Source: Laburnicola sp. R22_1
Taxonomy: Eukaryota > Ascomycota > Dothideomycetes > Pleosporales > Didymosphaeriaceae
Assembly: GCA_014281115.1 (NCBI GenBank)
Contig: JACONQ010000007.1
Span: 806,001-870,000, forward strand
Length of the DNA stretch: 64,000 nt
Direction: 5' to 3'
In this document: positions 44,286 through 57,533 of the stretch, piece by piece
Layout of the letters: each line of letters opens with the position of its first letter
How positions within the stretch are numbered: position 1 is the first letter of the stretch
Notes under the pieces: generated by a model
What the model was told of the DNA's origin: nothing
The model's database searches: none
Seen by the model: the letters and a program-made list of their open reading frames with translations, nothing else
Program-made: the position numbers and the translations under genes

Positions 44286-47200
44286 CTATAGTAGCAATTA
44301 TTAAGCTGTGGCTTAACTATCTATAGCCTGTCTCTAGGGCGTTATTAATAACAACACCTATTAATTAACGCAGTAGGCAGGCCCCTGCGTTCTTAAATAC
44401 TTTATATATTAGAAGTATATATGCCTCCCCTAAAGTGTTATATAACTAATGGCAACTATAACGCTTACCTATAGGTTACCTATTAATAATAATAAGTGCG
44501 GCAGAAGATAAAGGATAGCTGCTACTTTATTTATAGCGGCACGTAGGTTATATCTTATAAGATATTAGCCCCCTAGTACTACTAAGTTTCTAAGAGAATA
44601 ACTTACTTATAAGTAACGTGGCTTTCTATAATAATAATCTATAAGCTTACTAAGCTTTATATGCAACAACTACTAAGGTAGTTATAAAAGTAGCTTACTA
44701 ATAAGTAAATCTAGTTATTACAATAACTATAAGCCTAGCTTACTTAGATAAGCTACCTATAGTTATAACTATTAAACTTATTATAAGTTACTATAAATTA
44801 CTATAATCCTATTTATCTTACTAATAAGAGATAAGATAATATTAATATTATTACCTAGATTTAATAATAGTAATATCTCTAACTATAATGTCTTCTCTAT
44901 TAACTACAATGTCTCTTCTATTACTTATAATATATAGGACCTTTGTGATAATAGTAGATAAATATATAAGACCTCTGCAATAATAATAGATAGATATATA
45001 AGACCTTTGCAATAATAGTAAATAGATAGGACCTCTGCGATAATAGTAGAAAGTAACAACCTAGATAACTTATAGCTTAAGGCATAGTTATAAATTAAGT
45101 TAGTAAGATCTACACCTCTAGTAAATTGCTCTAGTGTGGTATAATAGCAACCCTAGTTATTAGGCGCACTTATTTTGCGTAGTTAAAAGTCTTAAGATCT
45201 TATAGTAATTCTAATAAGTCTTATCTACTTTAGTAGAAATTTAGAAACTTTAGTATTACTATATAAAGTTTTAAGAATTGTCTAGTCTTTTATAAATTAT
45301 ATATAGACTATAGTTACAACACCTTATATAAAAGCACTTACTATAACTTACTATAGCACCTTACTATACTTATAGCTTATAACTTTAACTCTTAACTTCT
45401 AATTTAAATTATATACTTACTAAGAAACAAACCTATTATATATAGTAGATAAAATAGCAAGACTATGCTATAATAATAATAATAATACTTGCTTCTGTAA
45501 GAAGCCCTATAACTTTGCTTAGTTAGAGGTTCTAACTTAGTAGAGTACTACTTAGAGTACTCTGCCTATAGACTAGGATAAGTTAGATAATAACTTGTTA
45601 AAGATAGAGCGACAACGTAATAAGCGCAAAGTTACCTTTAAAAAGGGACTTTTTTAACTTAAAGATTATAATACGGCTTTTGCAGATAATAATAATAATA
45701 ATAGCAAACCTTTTAATAAAAGTAACCGTTTTGTTAATATATTAGATTATTTAACTATAATATATAACTAATAAGATTATGCTAGTTTACTACCTACTAA
45801 TCTTCCTAAGTATATATACTTTACTAATATTACTAATACTAATAGTAATATACTAGATTATAAACTTTATATTAGCGTAACTAGTGTAGAGAATAGTTTA
45901 AAGCTAGATAAAGTTAAGGTACAAGGACATATATAGTTTATTAACGCTGTTATCTAGAAACCTAAATTCTGATAGTATTACATTACTATTAATAACTGTG
46001 CAATAAATTACTAATAAATTAGAAGACAATTAAACTAAGCTTTAAGAGTTTAAATAACTTAAGACTCGTTATAAAGTGTTAGAGTAATAGTTTATAATAA
46101 AGTTAGAATAAGTTAAGATATTAGAAGGTTGTATATTATTATATAAAGACTTACTCTAGATTATAGAATAAGATAATATCTAGTTAAGGGCCTATTATAA
46201 TTTATTAAAGAAGGACCTTATCGTCCTTAGAAAGTTTAAGATCCTCACTAATTATTATATAGCCCTATAATAACAGCTTAAGAAGCTTTAAGGTTGCCTA
46301 CTTAATAACTACGTCCTGCGTATTAATTATTAGGACTTAGAAAACTGTTTCACGCAACTTATAGAGATAAAGAACGTACTTTAGTAGGAATTAAATATAG
46401 TCTGTATCTATATTATTAAGCTAGAAGAATAACCGCTAGTATGCATTATACTACGTAGTTAGTCTTATGATATCTAATAGTTTATAGATCCTAATTAGCC
46501 TAGTCTATCTATTAAATAACTACTAAATATTAAAGTTTGCTATATATCTGCTAATAATCTATTACTTAACTATATACGTCCTTTCCTTACTTCTACTCTA
46601 GACTTGCAATACAACCTATATGCTATAAGTTATATAAGTTACACGCAATAATAGACCTATTATATGCCTTCTTATAAAGTATTACTATTGCTAAGACTTA
46701 TAATAGATTCTTAGTGCGCGTGTTAGATCTATATGCCTAAGGTAGATTACTTCTTTAGTAAAGATAAAGATAAGGATAATTATAAATATTAGTGTATTAC
46801 GTTAATAGACAAACTTTAAACCTTTTTAAATAAATAGTTGCGCATTATATACTTGCGTAGCTAACTTAAGGGATATATCTAGACCCTAATATACCTATAC
46901 TTTAAGACTTCTATAACTATCGCGGATATACTTAACTATCTTAATAAGATCTACCTATTAGAGAATAAATTGTTAGATGTCTAGGAAAAGATTATAGGTA
47001 ATACCCTAGCTTAAGGCTCTAGAAAGACTTTTATAAATTAGCACACGTAATTTATAGCTATTATTAACTTCCTTAGTATGCCTAACTACTTACTAATAAA
47101 TTAAGCACGCTAACTTATATATAGTTATATTATTAATACTACTAACGCATTATCTATACTTAGGAAATCTTTTGTATCTTATATAGACTAAGCCTTATAT

Positions 47201-48599
47201 ATAGAGCGCCTTAACTATAAGTCTACTATAGGTTGCTCTAGTACGTCTACTATAGTGCCTAATTATTTAAAAACTTATTTAATAAATACTACTACTACTA
47301 GATTTAATACTATAATATATACTATGTCTTCTACTTTGCGTATAAATAAGACTATTAGGCGCAATAATTATAGATATATATTATAAGAATTAGATCTACT
47401 AGCTAAGACTAATACTTATTTTAAATATAAAATTGTGGAATATTAAGTAATAGACGCCACTACTAGCTATTATAATAATGCGATTACTCTAGTAAAGAAT
47501 ATTAAGTACCTTTATATTATTCTTTCTAGCCCTATTAACTATAAAGATATATAACACGTCTACGCTATTTAAATAAATTCTAACTAACTATATAGCATCT
47601 CTAAACATAATAGTTTACATAACAAGTTACCTAAGTATAAGATTTCTAATTTTAATAAGAATAATATATGTTGTAGTTAGGACTATAAGAATAAGAATAA
47701 GTTATATTTTTAGTAGCTCCTAAGCAAAACTATATAAGAGAGCGATATTACTAGTGTATATAGAGAAATCTTATAGCAGTATAATAAAAGATAGATAAAT
47801 TTAAACTAGATATAGAACTTGGCCTTAACTTATAGCGTATATAATAGATCTTTGCTATCGCTATTAATATAGAACCCTAGCTAGATAAAGTTAAAGAGTT
47901 ATAATTTATATATCTTATTAAACTCGCTACACCTTACAAATAGGCTAAGGCGCGTTAACTTACTAATATAGAAGCTAGCGCAAGTTTTGTTAGCCTTATA
48001 TATATTAAGTAGCACTAACTAAAATTATATAATATTAACAACCTAATTATGTTATGCCTTGCTAATAGCAAGGTTGTAGACAAAATTAGTTAAGCTATAG
48101 ATCTAACTATATAGTATAAAACTTATACTAGCACTGCTATATATTTTATTACTAATATTAGAGCTTTTAATATTATACTTAGTATAGACTAGATATTTAC
48201 TTATAATCTATAACTAGGATTATATAACTAATCTATAATATTTAATACCTACTATTGTCTAGTCTACTATTTTAAAGACGCTCTACCTAAGACAGTTTAC
48301 TATAATAAACTACTAGCTAGTTCTTTATAACCTATAGTGCGAGATAATATTAGCCTTATTATAGGTAAGGCAGCCTGCCTAATAGTGGTATATTATCTAG
48401 AGTTAGTTACTTAGCTAGAGCCCTATAATTAGGATTAGCTAGAACAACTACTTAACCCTATAAATAGTAACTATATTACATAAGCTTTTTGCGCGTCTAT
48501 AGATCTAGCAGTATACAGCTAAATAGATTATAATAAGTTTATAAGGAAGCTAGGTAATAAACCACAAATAATAGATAAGCTAAAGCAGCTACTTTCTAA

Positions 48600-51500
48600 T
48601 TAGCTTTATAATAAGCTTTACTATTTTAATTACTATTATAATCTAAGGGAGGCTAATAAGTTAGCCCTCTATTACCCTAGTGTTAATTATGCTATTAACC
48701 TTATTAATAATAAGGCGCCCCAACCGCATATTTATAGGCTTACTAGGCTAGAAACTATAGTAGTTAAGGAGTATATTAATAAAATAACTGCAAAAGAATT
48801 CTTATAGATAAGCACGTCTTAGTATATATTACCTATCTTTGTTATTAAGAAACTAGAAGAAGGATTACGTATTTGTGTTAATTACTACGCAATTAACACT
48901 ATTATAAAGCGTAATTGCAATACGCTACTATTACTAAAAGATATACTAGCGTAAATAAATAAAACTAAGTTTATATCCATTATAGATATTATTATAGATT
49001 TTAATAATATATGTATTAAGCAAGAAAATAAAGAAAAAACTACTTTTTTAACCCGCTATAGTTTGTGTAAGTATACTATTATGCCCTTTAGCCTTACTAG
49101 AGCACCTAGCATATTTTAAATATATATTAATAAAACGCTATAATAATATCTAGATAACTTCTATATAGTATATTTAGATAATATACTTGTGTAGAGTAAA
49201 ACTAAAGAGGAATACGTTAGATATGTATAGACTATTATTAATAAGCTTAGATAAGCTAGTCTATACATAAATATTAACAAGTGTTAGTTTAAAGTTAAGA
49301 AGGTTAAGTACCTTAGGATTATTCTAACAACTAAAGATATTAAGATAGATTCTAAAAAGGTATAGGTAGTTTATAACTAGTAACTACTACAGTTACTTAA
49401 AGATATATAGGCCTTTCTAGGCTTTACAAACTTTTATTAATAGTTTATTAAGAGTTTTAGCTAGATTGCCTACCTATTAACTAACCTTATAAAATGTAAC
49501 GCGCTAAAAGACTAGCCTATTAAACCTAAATTGTCTACTATAGTTGCCTTTAAGTTGCTAAAGCAAGCCTTTGTAATAGCACCTATCCTTGTTTATTTTA
49601 ACCTAGATAAGGAGACTTAGTTAAAAACTAACACGTCTAACTTTCTTATAGCTGTAGTCCTATTACAAAAGAATAATTAAGACGTACTATAGCCTATTAC
49701 GTACTTATTACATAAAATAAATCCTACTAAGTATAATTATAAGATTTATAATAAGGAGCTGCTAGCTATAGTATACGCTTTTAAAGAATAGAGATCTAAA
49801 GTCTTAAGTACCTAAAATTCTATTAATATTATTACTAATTATCTAGCCTTATAATACTTTATAACTAGCAAGTAACTTAATTAGTAATAAGCATAATTGG
49901 TGAAATTTCTAGCTAAGTTTAACTTTCGCATTTAATATTGCCCTAGTAAGTAAGACATAAAGCCTAACACCTTAATATATTATTTTAGTAACTTACCTAA
50001 GAGTAATAATAATACTTACTAATAACACTAGGTATAGATAGTCTTACGCCTAGAGATCTTTAAGGGTAAGGGCTCCTACTACGCTATTACTATAGTCTGC
50101 GCTCTACTAGATAAGAGTTACTACTTAGGTCTATAACTCGCAGCTATATTATATTATATTACTAAGCTTGCTATAAATAATAAGGAGCCTACTACTACTG
50201 CTACTAGAATAACAAAGACTAAAGAAATAGCATAGTTACTTAAGAATATTAAAGACGCCTACGCCTCTAATAAAATAGTATAGGATATTATTGCTGTGGT
50301 AAAGTCTAAGACCTAGTGTTTGCTAGAAAAGCTCCTTAAATAGGGCCTTAGAATTAAAGTTATAGGTTATTATCTAAGTAATAGGCTATTATACATTAAG
50401 AACTAACTATACGTCCCTAATAATCAGGAACTTTATACGCACATACTTAAGCAGGCCTATAATAGTATTACTACTAGCTATATATAATATATACTATTGC
50501 CTGCTATATTTACGCCTATATATCCTACTATTATAGTAAGCTATACTATAACACTAAATACAGCCTACTATATTTGCTGCTAATTTTAGACTACTACTAG
50601 ACTTTAATCTCTATAGACTTTATTATAGGCTTGCTACCTTATTATAATAATAGCAAGATCTATATAGCTATTATAGTTATAGTAGATTAACTTAGTAAGA
50701 AGAAGAAGTTTATCCCTATAATTAAGATTATAGCTAAGGTAGTTACTAAAGCCTTTATTACCTATATTTAGCATAAGGAGGGTTTCTTTAAACATATTAT
50801 TAGTAATTGCAATTAACAATTTATATTATATTTTTAGAGACGCCTCTATAAGAAATTAGGTACTAAGCCACGCCTATTAACTAGTTAGCACCCTAAAACT
50901 AATAGTTCAACTAAAGTTACTAATACTATGCTAAAGGAGTACTTATATGCGTATATTAACTACTAGTAGGATAACTAGGCTTTATACCTACCTATCGTAA
51001 AGTTTGTTGCTAATTTATTAGTTAGCGAAATAACTAGTGTTGCACCTTTTATTGCTACTAAGGGTTACTTACTATATAATAGTACTAAGCCTACGCTATT
51101 ATATAATGTTAAGTTAATAAGTAGGGACGCCGCCGCTACTAGTAAGCGCCTACTTCTAGCACTAGCCTATATAAATTACTAATGTATAGACAACTTTATT
51201 AACTCTTTTACCTAACTTTGCAATTTCTTACGTAATAACCTATAATAGGCGCAAGCTAAGTAGGCTAAGTACGCTAACGCAAAGTGCGCACCTACACTTT
51301 ACTTTAAAGTAGGCAATAAGGTAATATTAGATATATATAACTTAAAGACTAAGAGATTTAGCTCTTTACTTAACTATAAGAATAGGGGACCCTTTTATAT
51401 TATACGCATTATTAATAATATAGCTTATAAGCTTAACCTACCTAAGAAGATAGGCTAGCTATATAACATTTTCTATCTATAGCTATTACACCTATATAAT

Positions 51501-51640
51501 AAACAACTACTTATTAGGCAAATATATAATAAGGATAATATATAGTTAGATAAACGTATAGAGAAAGAATATAAGGTAAGGACTATACTTATTATTTAAA
51601 TAAGTTAAAGAAAGATCTATATATGCCTAACTATAGTATT
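48600..51640 (+). pseudogene. gypsy B pol (reverse transcriptase to chromodomain), pseudogene
   Basis: Reverse transcriptase text is legible around 48,860-49,200 (GLRICVNYYAINTIIKRN, then FLTRYSLCKYTIMPFSLTRAP and VYLDNILV, where the YLDD polymerase box has become LDN). RNase H and the connection region lie at about 49,550-49,900, integrase at about 50,440-51,200, and a chromodomain-like end with GPFYIIRIINNIAYKLNLPK at about 51,390-51,480. Stops occur every few codons, almost always TAG or TAA. Dead by RIP. Confidence 0.8.
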
Positions 51641-52165
51641 ATATAGTATAAAGTTATATAGAATAAACTTAATAACCCTATTTAGGAGACGTACTATAAC
51701 CTGCTTAATTGCCCTTAACTTATTGCTAGCTTTTATACTAAGAACCTAAAAAAACCTACTATACTTATAACTTTAATAATTTTATTATATACTAGGATGC
51801 TATTACGTATCTTACTACTATTCTAATTATAGACGTCTACCTAGATGCCTAGAGATAGATAGACATAGGTTTTAAGTTAGTGATAGATAGTAGTCTCCCT
51901 AGAAACTCTCCTAGTGGTAATTGTTTTGGCTAGGTTAAGTGTACCAATCTATGCGATAATAGTACTAATAATAACGCAACTCTAATAGATGTTAATAAAT
52001 TAGATTAAATTTATAGCAATTTAGTAGAAGTTTATAATAATTTAGTATAAATTACTATAAAGATTATAATAATTAGAAATAGTGCGCAATAAATATATAG
52101 CTATTAGTATATAGTTAGAAGGATTTTAGTAGCACTAGAGTTGCTACTATAGAAGGGGAGGGTAG

Positions 52166-52380
52166 TATTACTAATCTAAGGTGCGACCCCTTTGCTTATG
52201 TTATCTTTAGCTATTTCCTCTTTAAGACTAGCGTGGTTTTAAGTAAGGTTCTAAGCGAGGCTATATATATAGCCTGCCTACATATCTACCTTATATAAGT
52301 ATTGCTACTATCTTATATTTAGATTCTAATTACTATTATTATCTTATATATAGTATAATAACCCCCATAGTGCCCTTATA
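52166..52380 (+). repeat. 3' LTR of gypsy B
   Basis: 215 bp, begins TATTACTAATC, ends TGCCCTTATA, directly followed by gaagt. Confidence 0.85.
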
Positions 52381-52439
52381 GAAGTAATTACTACTTAATA
52401 TTAGATTTCTAATTAATAGCTAGTTACTTTAAAGATAGT

Positions 52440-52925
52440 AGTTATGTAAAGTAGATACTAAAGGCGTAAATAATATATAAGTATGTAATTATATTATAAA
52501 AGATTTAAAAGAAAGAGCTAGAGTAGTATTAGAGTGCTATTTAGTGTTAGGAGTAGAAAGCGCATATAATTTATTATATATAATGGTAGCACTAAAGCGT
52601 GCGTCTAGGGGTTCTAAGTAATTAATTATCTAGTAAGGTAGTAATAAAAGGTTAAAAGGTAGGTGTTAATTGTCTAGTAACGTAGTAGGTAGGTAAGCAA
52701 GTTAGGATATTATTATTGTAGGGTTAGTTGTCTTAGAAGCTAGGAGAGACGTTAAAAAAACTTTAATACGCTCTAGTCCTAGGGCTTAGCGCTTACATAT
52801 AATATTACGTAATATTATATTATATAGACACTAGTAACGTAATAGAAAAATAGAATAATTAAACGTAGTGAGGCCACTTAAAAACTAAATAAGTAGAGGT
52901 AGTTTATACTCCTACCTAGAAGGGA
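52440..52925 (-). repeat. inverted arm, right copy
   Basis: Reverse complement of the segment at 42,430-42,960; a plus-oriented relative of the last 200 bp also occurs at about 22,320-22,500. Confidence 0.6.
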
Positions 52926-53195
52926 TAGTAAATAGATAAATATTTAATGTATATCTAGTTGCGAATTTTATATTGTGTGCGTATAGGCAACTACGTGTTA
53001 TATTATTAACTATCTCTAGTATAAGGCGCCAATTTGCACGTGCTAATAAATAGTTATAATAAATAGTCTCTAGCCTAACCTATTTTTAAGCTGCTTTACC
53101 TTTTTTAATACGTTTTTAGTATACCTATAGCTTTTCCTTATAGTGTTATACTATATCCTAAAAGGTCTGTAATATTTCTCTCCTAGATATAACCT
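52925..53195 (-). repeat. repeat family R1, copy (minus orientation)
   Basis: Reads CCTATAGCTTTTCCTTATAG and ACCTTTTTTAATACGTTTTT, the reverse complement of the R1 copies at 19.2 and 43.4 kb. Confidence 0.6.
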
Positions 53196-53369
53196 TTTAA
53201 CTAGTAAAGCTATAAATTTAATTTTTTACTAGATTCATAGAGAAAACACTAGTCTTTAACTATTTAATTTAAAATACTATTTCTATTATATAATTAGATA
53301 GTAATTAATAAAAAACTCTTCATTTTACTAGTTATTATATATATTACGTAATATTTTTATATAGAAATA

Positions 53370-55219
53370 ACGTATCCTATTAGCAAGCGGGTCAGATTAG
53401 CAAGCGGATTAGTTTTTGCGAAGACCACAATACCTTACAATAACTTATTATGTCTTAACAACGCAACGCGTTATTATCTAATAAAGAAGGCAGAATTAAG
53501 CTTGCCCTTTAGGCCTATTAGAATAAATAATTTTTAAGCCTATAATGTGCTGCTAACGCGTATAACGTCCTAAAAACCATAGTAACCCACTAATATAACA
53601 AAATCGCTGCCTAAGCAGATAACCGCGCTAATATGGCAAAGCTTACTACAACTAAAGAGGAGACGCTTATCTAATATATACTTAACCTAGACTTGTAAGG
53701 ATTTACACCTTAGCTAGATAAGATGGAGGATATAGCTAATAAACTACTAGCTATATAGTATAGAGACCCTATAGGTAAATGCTAGGCTTAACGCTTTATA
53801 AAGCGTATACCTAAGCTTAAAATAGCTTTTAATTAAGCGAAGGACTGACAGAGGATATAATAGGAGGATTTAGAGGTAATAAACGCGTGGTTTTGGCTTA
53901 TAAAGGAGACAAAAGCTATGTATAGAGTGTAGGATTAAGACGTCTATAACTTTAATAAGACTAGCTTCTAGATAGGAGTTATTGGCTTAATAAAGGTTGT
54001 GATAGGCTTAGAGAGACATTTTTAACTTAATCTTGTCTAGCTAGGCAACTGTAAGTGGGTTATAGTAATTTAGAGCATTTGCGCTACTAGGTATACTACT
54101 CTACTCTTTATTATTTATAAAGAGCGAGTCTATATCTTAGTGTGGTATAAGGAGACTAGTATCCCCTATAATTAGAAGCTTTTAGTCTCTAAGACTAGCT
54201 AGACTAATAACAAGCTTATAGTTATGTAGTTAAAACACTTTAACGCGTATATAAGGCTGTATATAGTAGGGTTATAGAGATTACTTATTCTAAACAGCTA
54301 TAAGAACTACTAATCCTAAGATTTTAAGGATTACTATCTAGAATAGAGGATCCTAACCTTCTATATGCCAGCGCACTTATCTCACATCCTATAGCTGCTT
54401 AATATAGTCTATTTTGCACTACTAAAGCTAAAGTACTTTTAGTGTGTGCAAGACTTAGCGCGCTAACGCGTCTTTTATATTAATAAAGAGGGCTTTCTAC
54501 TAGCCTTTTGTAACGCGTTTTTTAATATATTTATACTAGAGAATTATAGAAAAGCCTTTAAGGCCTCTAGGCTTGTTTTTTTGGACGCGTTAGTAGTGGT
54601 AGATTGCCTTAATACGCAACTTTACACCCTACTAGAACTACCTATACTAAATAAGCCCTAGCAATTAAAAACACTAAAAAATGCTATTAAACTCTTGTTA
54701 TAGACTAAGCTAGTAATAGAATCTATTAAGAAATTACTAACTACTATTACTACAAGACTTACATAGCTTATAAAGGGCGCTAAAAGTCTAGCTTACTAAG
54801 GTGTACTTATAATAGGCTAATTTACTAAGCTTTAGAAGTAAATAGAGCTACTTACTAAGCGAAAATCGCGTAAAAGAAAGCGTCTCTAGTATAGTGGAGT
54901 ACTTAACTTTAGCTAGGGAGTAGATTTAGTGGCTAGGAGTCTCTTTGTTAGGGCGAAATCGTCTAAAAGGGCGCGGGGTGGAGGTAACACTAAGAGAGGC
55001 CCCTTAACACAACGCCGCTGCGGCAACTATAAGGGGACTAGGCACAATGCGAGAACCTGCTAGAAGGCTAAAGAGTTATCTTCTAGCTTAGATATTACTC
55101 TTAGTAGCCTATTTTTAAATAGTGTTAATAGTAATTTAAATTAAAGTTTGCAGTACTATAGTGTTGCCAAGAAAAACTAACCCGCTCGCTAATCTGACCC
55201 GCTCGCTAATAGGATACAT
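53370..55219 (+). mobile_element. pogo-type transposon with CCHC-bearing transposase
   Basis: 1,850 bp. Left end ACGTATCCTATTAGCAAGCG, right end (reverse complement) ATGTATCCTATTAGCGAGCG, inverted repeat of about 45 bp with a few transition differences, flanked by TA (53368-53369 and 55220-55221). Each terminal repeat contains the 12-mer ATTAGCRAGCGG twice, 17 bp apart, possibly two transposase-binding sites. Confidence 0.85.
53450..55144 (+). pseudogene. pogo transposase with C-terminal zinc knuckle, pseudogene
   Basis: From the ATG at 53450 one frame can be followed to 55144 through many TAG/TAA stops. N-terminal HTH region, CENP-B-type HTH (KMEDIANKLLAI, about 53,720-53,760), first catalytic region VYNFNKTSF where the usual DE reads NK, second block LLILNSYKNY where the usual DGHESH reads NSYKNY, then YMPAHLSHIL and a basic tail RKSRKRKRL. 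Near the end (55,019-55,060) lies CGNYKGTRHNARTC, a CCHC knuckle whose second Cys is Tyr. All these losses fit G-to-A changes from RIP. Confidence 0.82.
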
Positions 55220-55503
55220 TATAGCACTAATAAAATATTATATTAATTTTTAAAAACGTTTTTATAAAAATAAAGTAGTTAAAAAGTTATTAAAGTTTAT
55301 ACTTTTAAAATAGAGTTTTTACTAAGCTACTAATTTTTATCTAATTTAATTCTTTTAAATAATTATAAAACTATATTTTGTATATTTTTAGACCTATAAA
55401 ACCTAGAATTTAGAGTTAGGTAGAAGTTTTATATAATACACTAGTAATTAATACTATTATATAAAGTAGTAATTACTATATAGTAAGAGACTTTAACTTT
55501 AAG

Positions 55504-55850
55504 TATTACTAATCGAAGGTGCGGCCCTCTTACTTATATTATATTACCCTTTTAGAACTAGTGTAATTACTAAGTAAAGTTCTAAGTAAGGCTAAATATA
55601 TAGCCTACCTATATAGTTACTATATTTTTGTAATTACCTTCTTACACTCTTTTTAATTACTAAGTAGAGGGCTCTGCTTTTTTTATTATATTATTTAAGA
55701 TGAAAGCCTTTATCGTCCTATCTCTAGGTAGATAAATTAATGCCACACGCATATATTTACTTTATATAAGTATTACTATTATCTTATATTTAGATTCTAA
55801 TTGTTACTATTATTTTATATATAGCATAACAACTCTATATTGTCCTTATA
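55504..55850 (+). repeat. gypsy B-type LTR interrupted by a TGTGGCG-family piece
   Basis: Begins TATTACTAATCGAAGGTGCG and ends TTGTCCTTATA like the gypsy B LTRs, but is about 133 bp longer. The extra segment, about 55,607-55,747, reads CTCTTTTTAATTACTAAGTA … GATGAAAGCCTTTATCGTCC … ATGCCACA, an end of the inverted-repeat family in minus orientation. Confidence 0.75.
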
Positions 55851-56490
55851 CTATAATAGTAATTATTAAGCTATAACGTAACTATTTGTGGCTTATTTCT
55901 AGGGTATTATTAATAATAACACTTATTAACTAATATAGTAAGTAGGCTCTCCTATATCTTTAAGTACATTAGAGATTAGAAGTATAGATACCTTTTTTAA
56001 AGTATTACTAATATAACTAATAGTAATAATAATACTTATCTATAAGTTACCTATTAATAATAGGTATAGTAGAAGATAAAGAATAGCTACTACCTTATTA
56101 TAGTCAGTTAAGTAATATATTAGCGTGTTAGCCCCTACTACTATAATAAGTAGGCATCTAGGAAAATAACTTACTTATAAGTAATATAGCTCTTTATAAT
56201 AATAACTTATAAGCTTACTAAGCTTTAAAAATAATAATAATTATAGTAGTTATAAAAGTAGCTTTTTAGTAAGTAAATCTAGTTATTATAATAACTATAA
56301 GTATAGCTTACTTAGACAAGCTACCTATAATTAACTATTTACTAAACTTACTATAAGTTATTATAAATTACTATAATTCTATTTACCTTACTAATAAGAG
56401 ATAAAGTAATATTAATATTATTACCTAGATCTAATAATAGTAATATCTCTAACTATAATATCTTCTCTATTATTTATATTATATAGGACC
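55851..56490 (+). mobile_element. truncated gypsy B relative, 5' leader only
   Basis: Follows the LTR and parallels gypsy B 44,286-44,935 (for example TATTATTAATAATAACACTTATTAA, TTACCTAGATCTAATAATAG and the end TATATAGGACCTTT). Similarity stops at about 56,490, exactly where the roughly 32-bp tandem repeat of gypsy B begins. Confidence 0.65.
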
Positions 56491-56536
56491 TTTTAGACTA
56501 GTAAATAGGTTTACGGTACCTAGCTTAGATATATAG

Positions 56537-56680
56537 TTAGGTTAGGGTTGTATAGACTCTAGGTATAAGTTAGGTTAAAATTATATAAATCTTAAGTATA
56601 GGTTAAACTAAGTTATATAGATTTTAAGTATAGGTTAAATTAGATTATAGAGACTTTTAAATGTAGGTTAAGTTAGGGTA
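56537..56680 (+). repeat. 33-bp tandem repeat, about 4.3 copies
   Basis: Units start at 56537, 56570, 56603, 56635 and 56668 with the pattern TTAGGTTAGGGTTGTATAGA and variants. The unit resembles neither LTR family. Confidence 0.8.
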
Positions 56681-57533
56681 CCTATTAGGGTTATATAATT
56701 TATAATTTATATAATTAATAGTAATAAAATTAGTAATTTTAGTTACTCTTTAAAGATAAAAAAGAAATCTAAGTAAAAATAAAATTAATACTATTTTGCT
56801 ATTAACACGTATATTATATATTAGTATTACTAATATTCTAATAGCGCTAAAGCCTTAGCTACTTTTATAGTAGCTACCTCTAGTAAAAAGAAGTTAGTAT
56901 CTTACTATCTAATACCTTAGAATTTTATATAGTTTTAATAGTCGTATTAGTAGCTAGTAGTTTATATAAATTATTCCCCTTATTTAATAGCGCTATATCT
57001 TTTAAATTATTCTTTTTATATTATAATTTAATAACTTAGTAAATTGCTTATTAGCCATTATAAACCTAAGTATTATGACTTTTAAACTATTTAAACAGTA
57101 AAATTATATCTTTAATTCCTAATTATATCCCTACTAGTATTAAAAACACACTTAACACTTACTTATAAAATTTATACTACTAGAATATCCTTTATAATCT
57201 ATATAAATTAAAAGTAAAATATTTAGTAAACTTTCTACTGTTTTAGTATATTAAACCTATTACTGTTTTTAACTATAAAAGTACTTAGGTAAATTTTTTA
57301 TTATCTAAGTTAAGTCTAAATTCTAAATAATATCTAGCATAGCTAAACTTTAGCTAGAAGTAAAGAAGCTACTAGACTATAAACTAAGTAGCAAAGAAGG
57401 CTTTTAAAACTATTTACTACTTTATAACTATTTTAAGTTAGTATTTAAAATTAAAGTAAGGTCCTTAGCTATTAGGCTATTATAGTAATTAAGGTACTTT
57501 AGAAACTATTAGTAATATATATGTGTGGCGTTA

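Larger units (their letters stand above)
44072..52380 (+). mobile_element. gypsy (Ty3) retrotransposon B, full length, RIP-degraded
   Basis: LTRs at 44072-44285 (214 bp) and 52166-52380 (215 bp) beginning TGTTACTAATCTAAGGTGCG (left) or TATTACTAATCTAAGGTGCG (right), flanked by gaagc (44067-44071) and gaagt (52381-52385). A polypurine tract AGAAGGGGAGGGTAG precedes the 3' LTR. The total of 8.3 kb holds Gag, protease-like, reverse transcriptase, RNase H, integrase and chromodomain relics on the plus strand. A tandem repeat of about 32 bp (GGACCTCTGCGATAATAGTA-type) lies at about 44,937-45,055. Confidence 0.88.

Noticed and set aside
50634..50819. 61-codon minus-strand frame in gypsy B
   Set aside because: Antisense to the integrase relic; A/T-rich text with Asn/Leu/Tyr bias.
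56537..56680. TTAGGTTAGGG text as a telomere or interstitial telomere
   Set aside because: The period is 33 bp and the unit is not TTAGGG repeated; the window continues on both sides.
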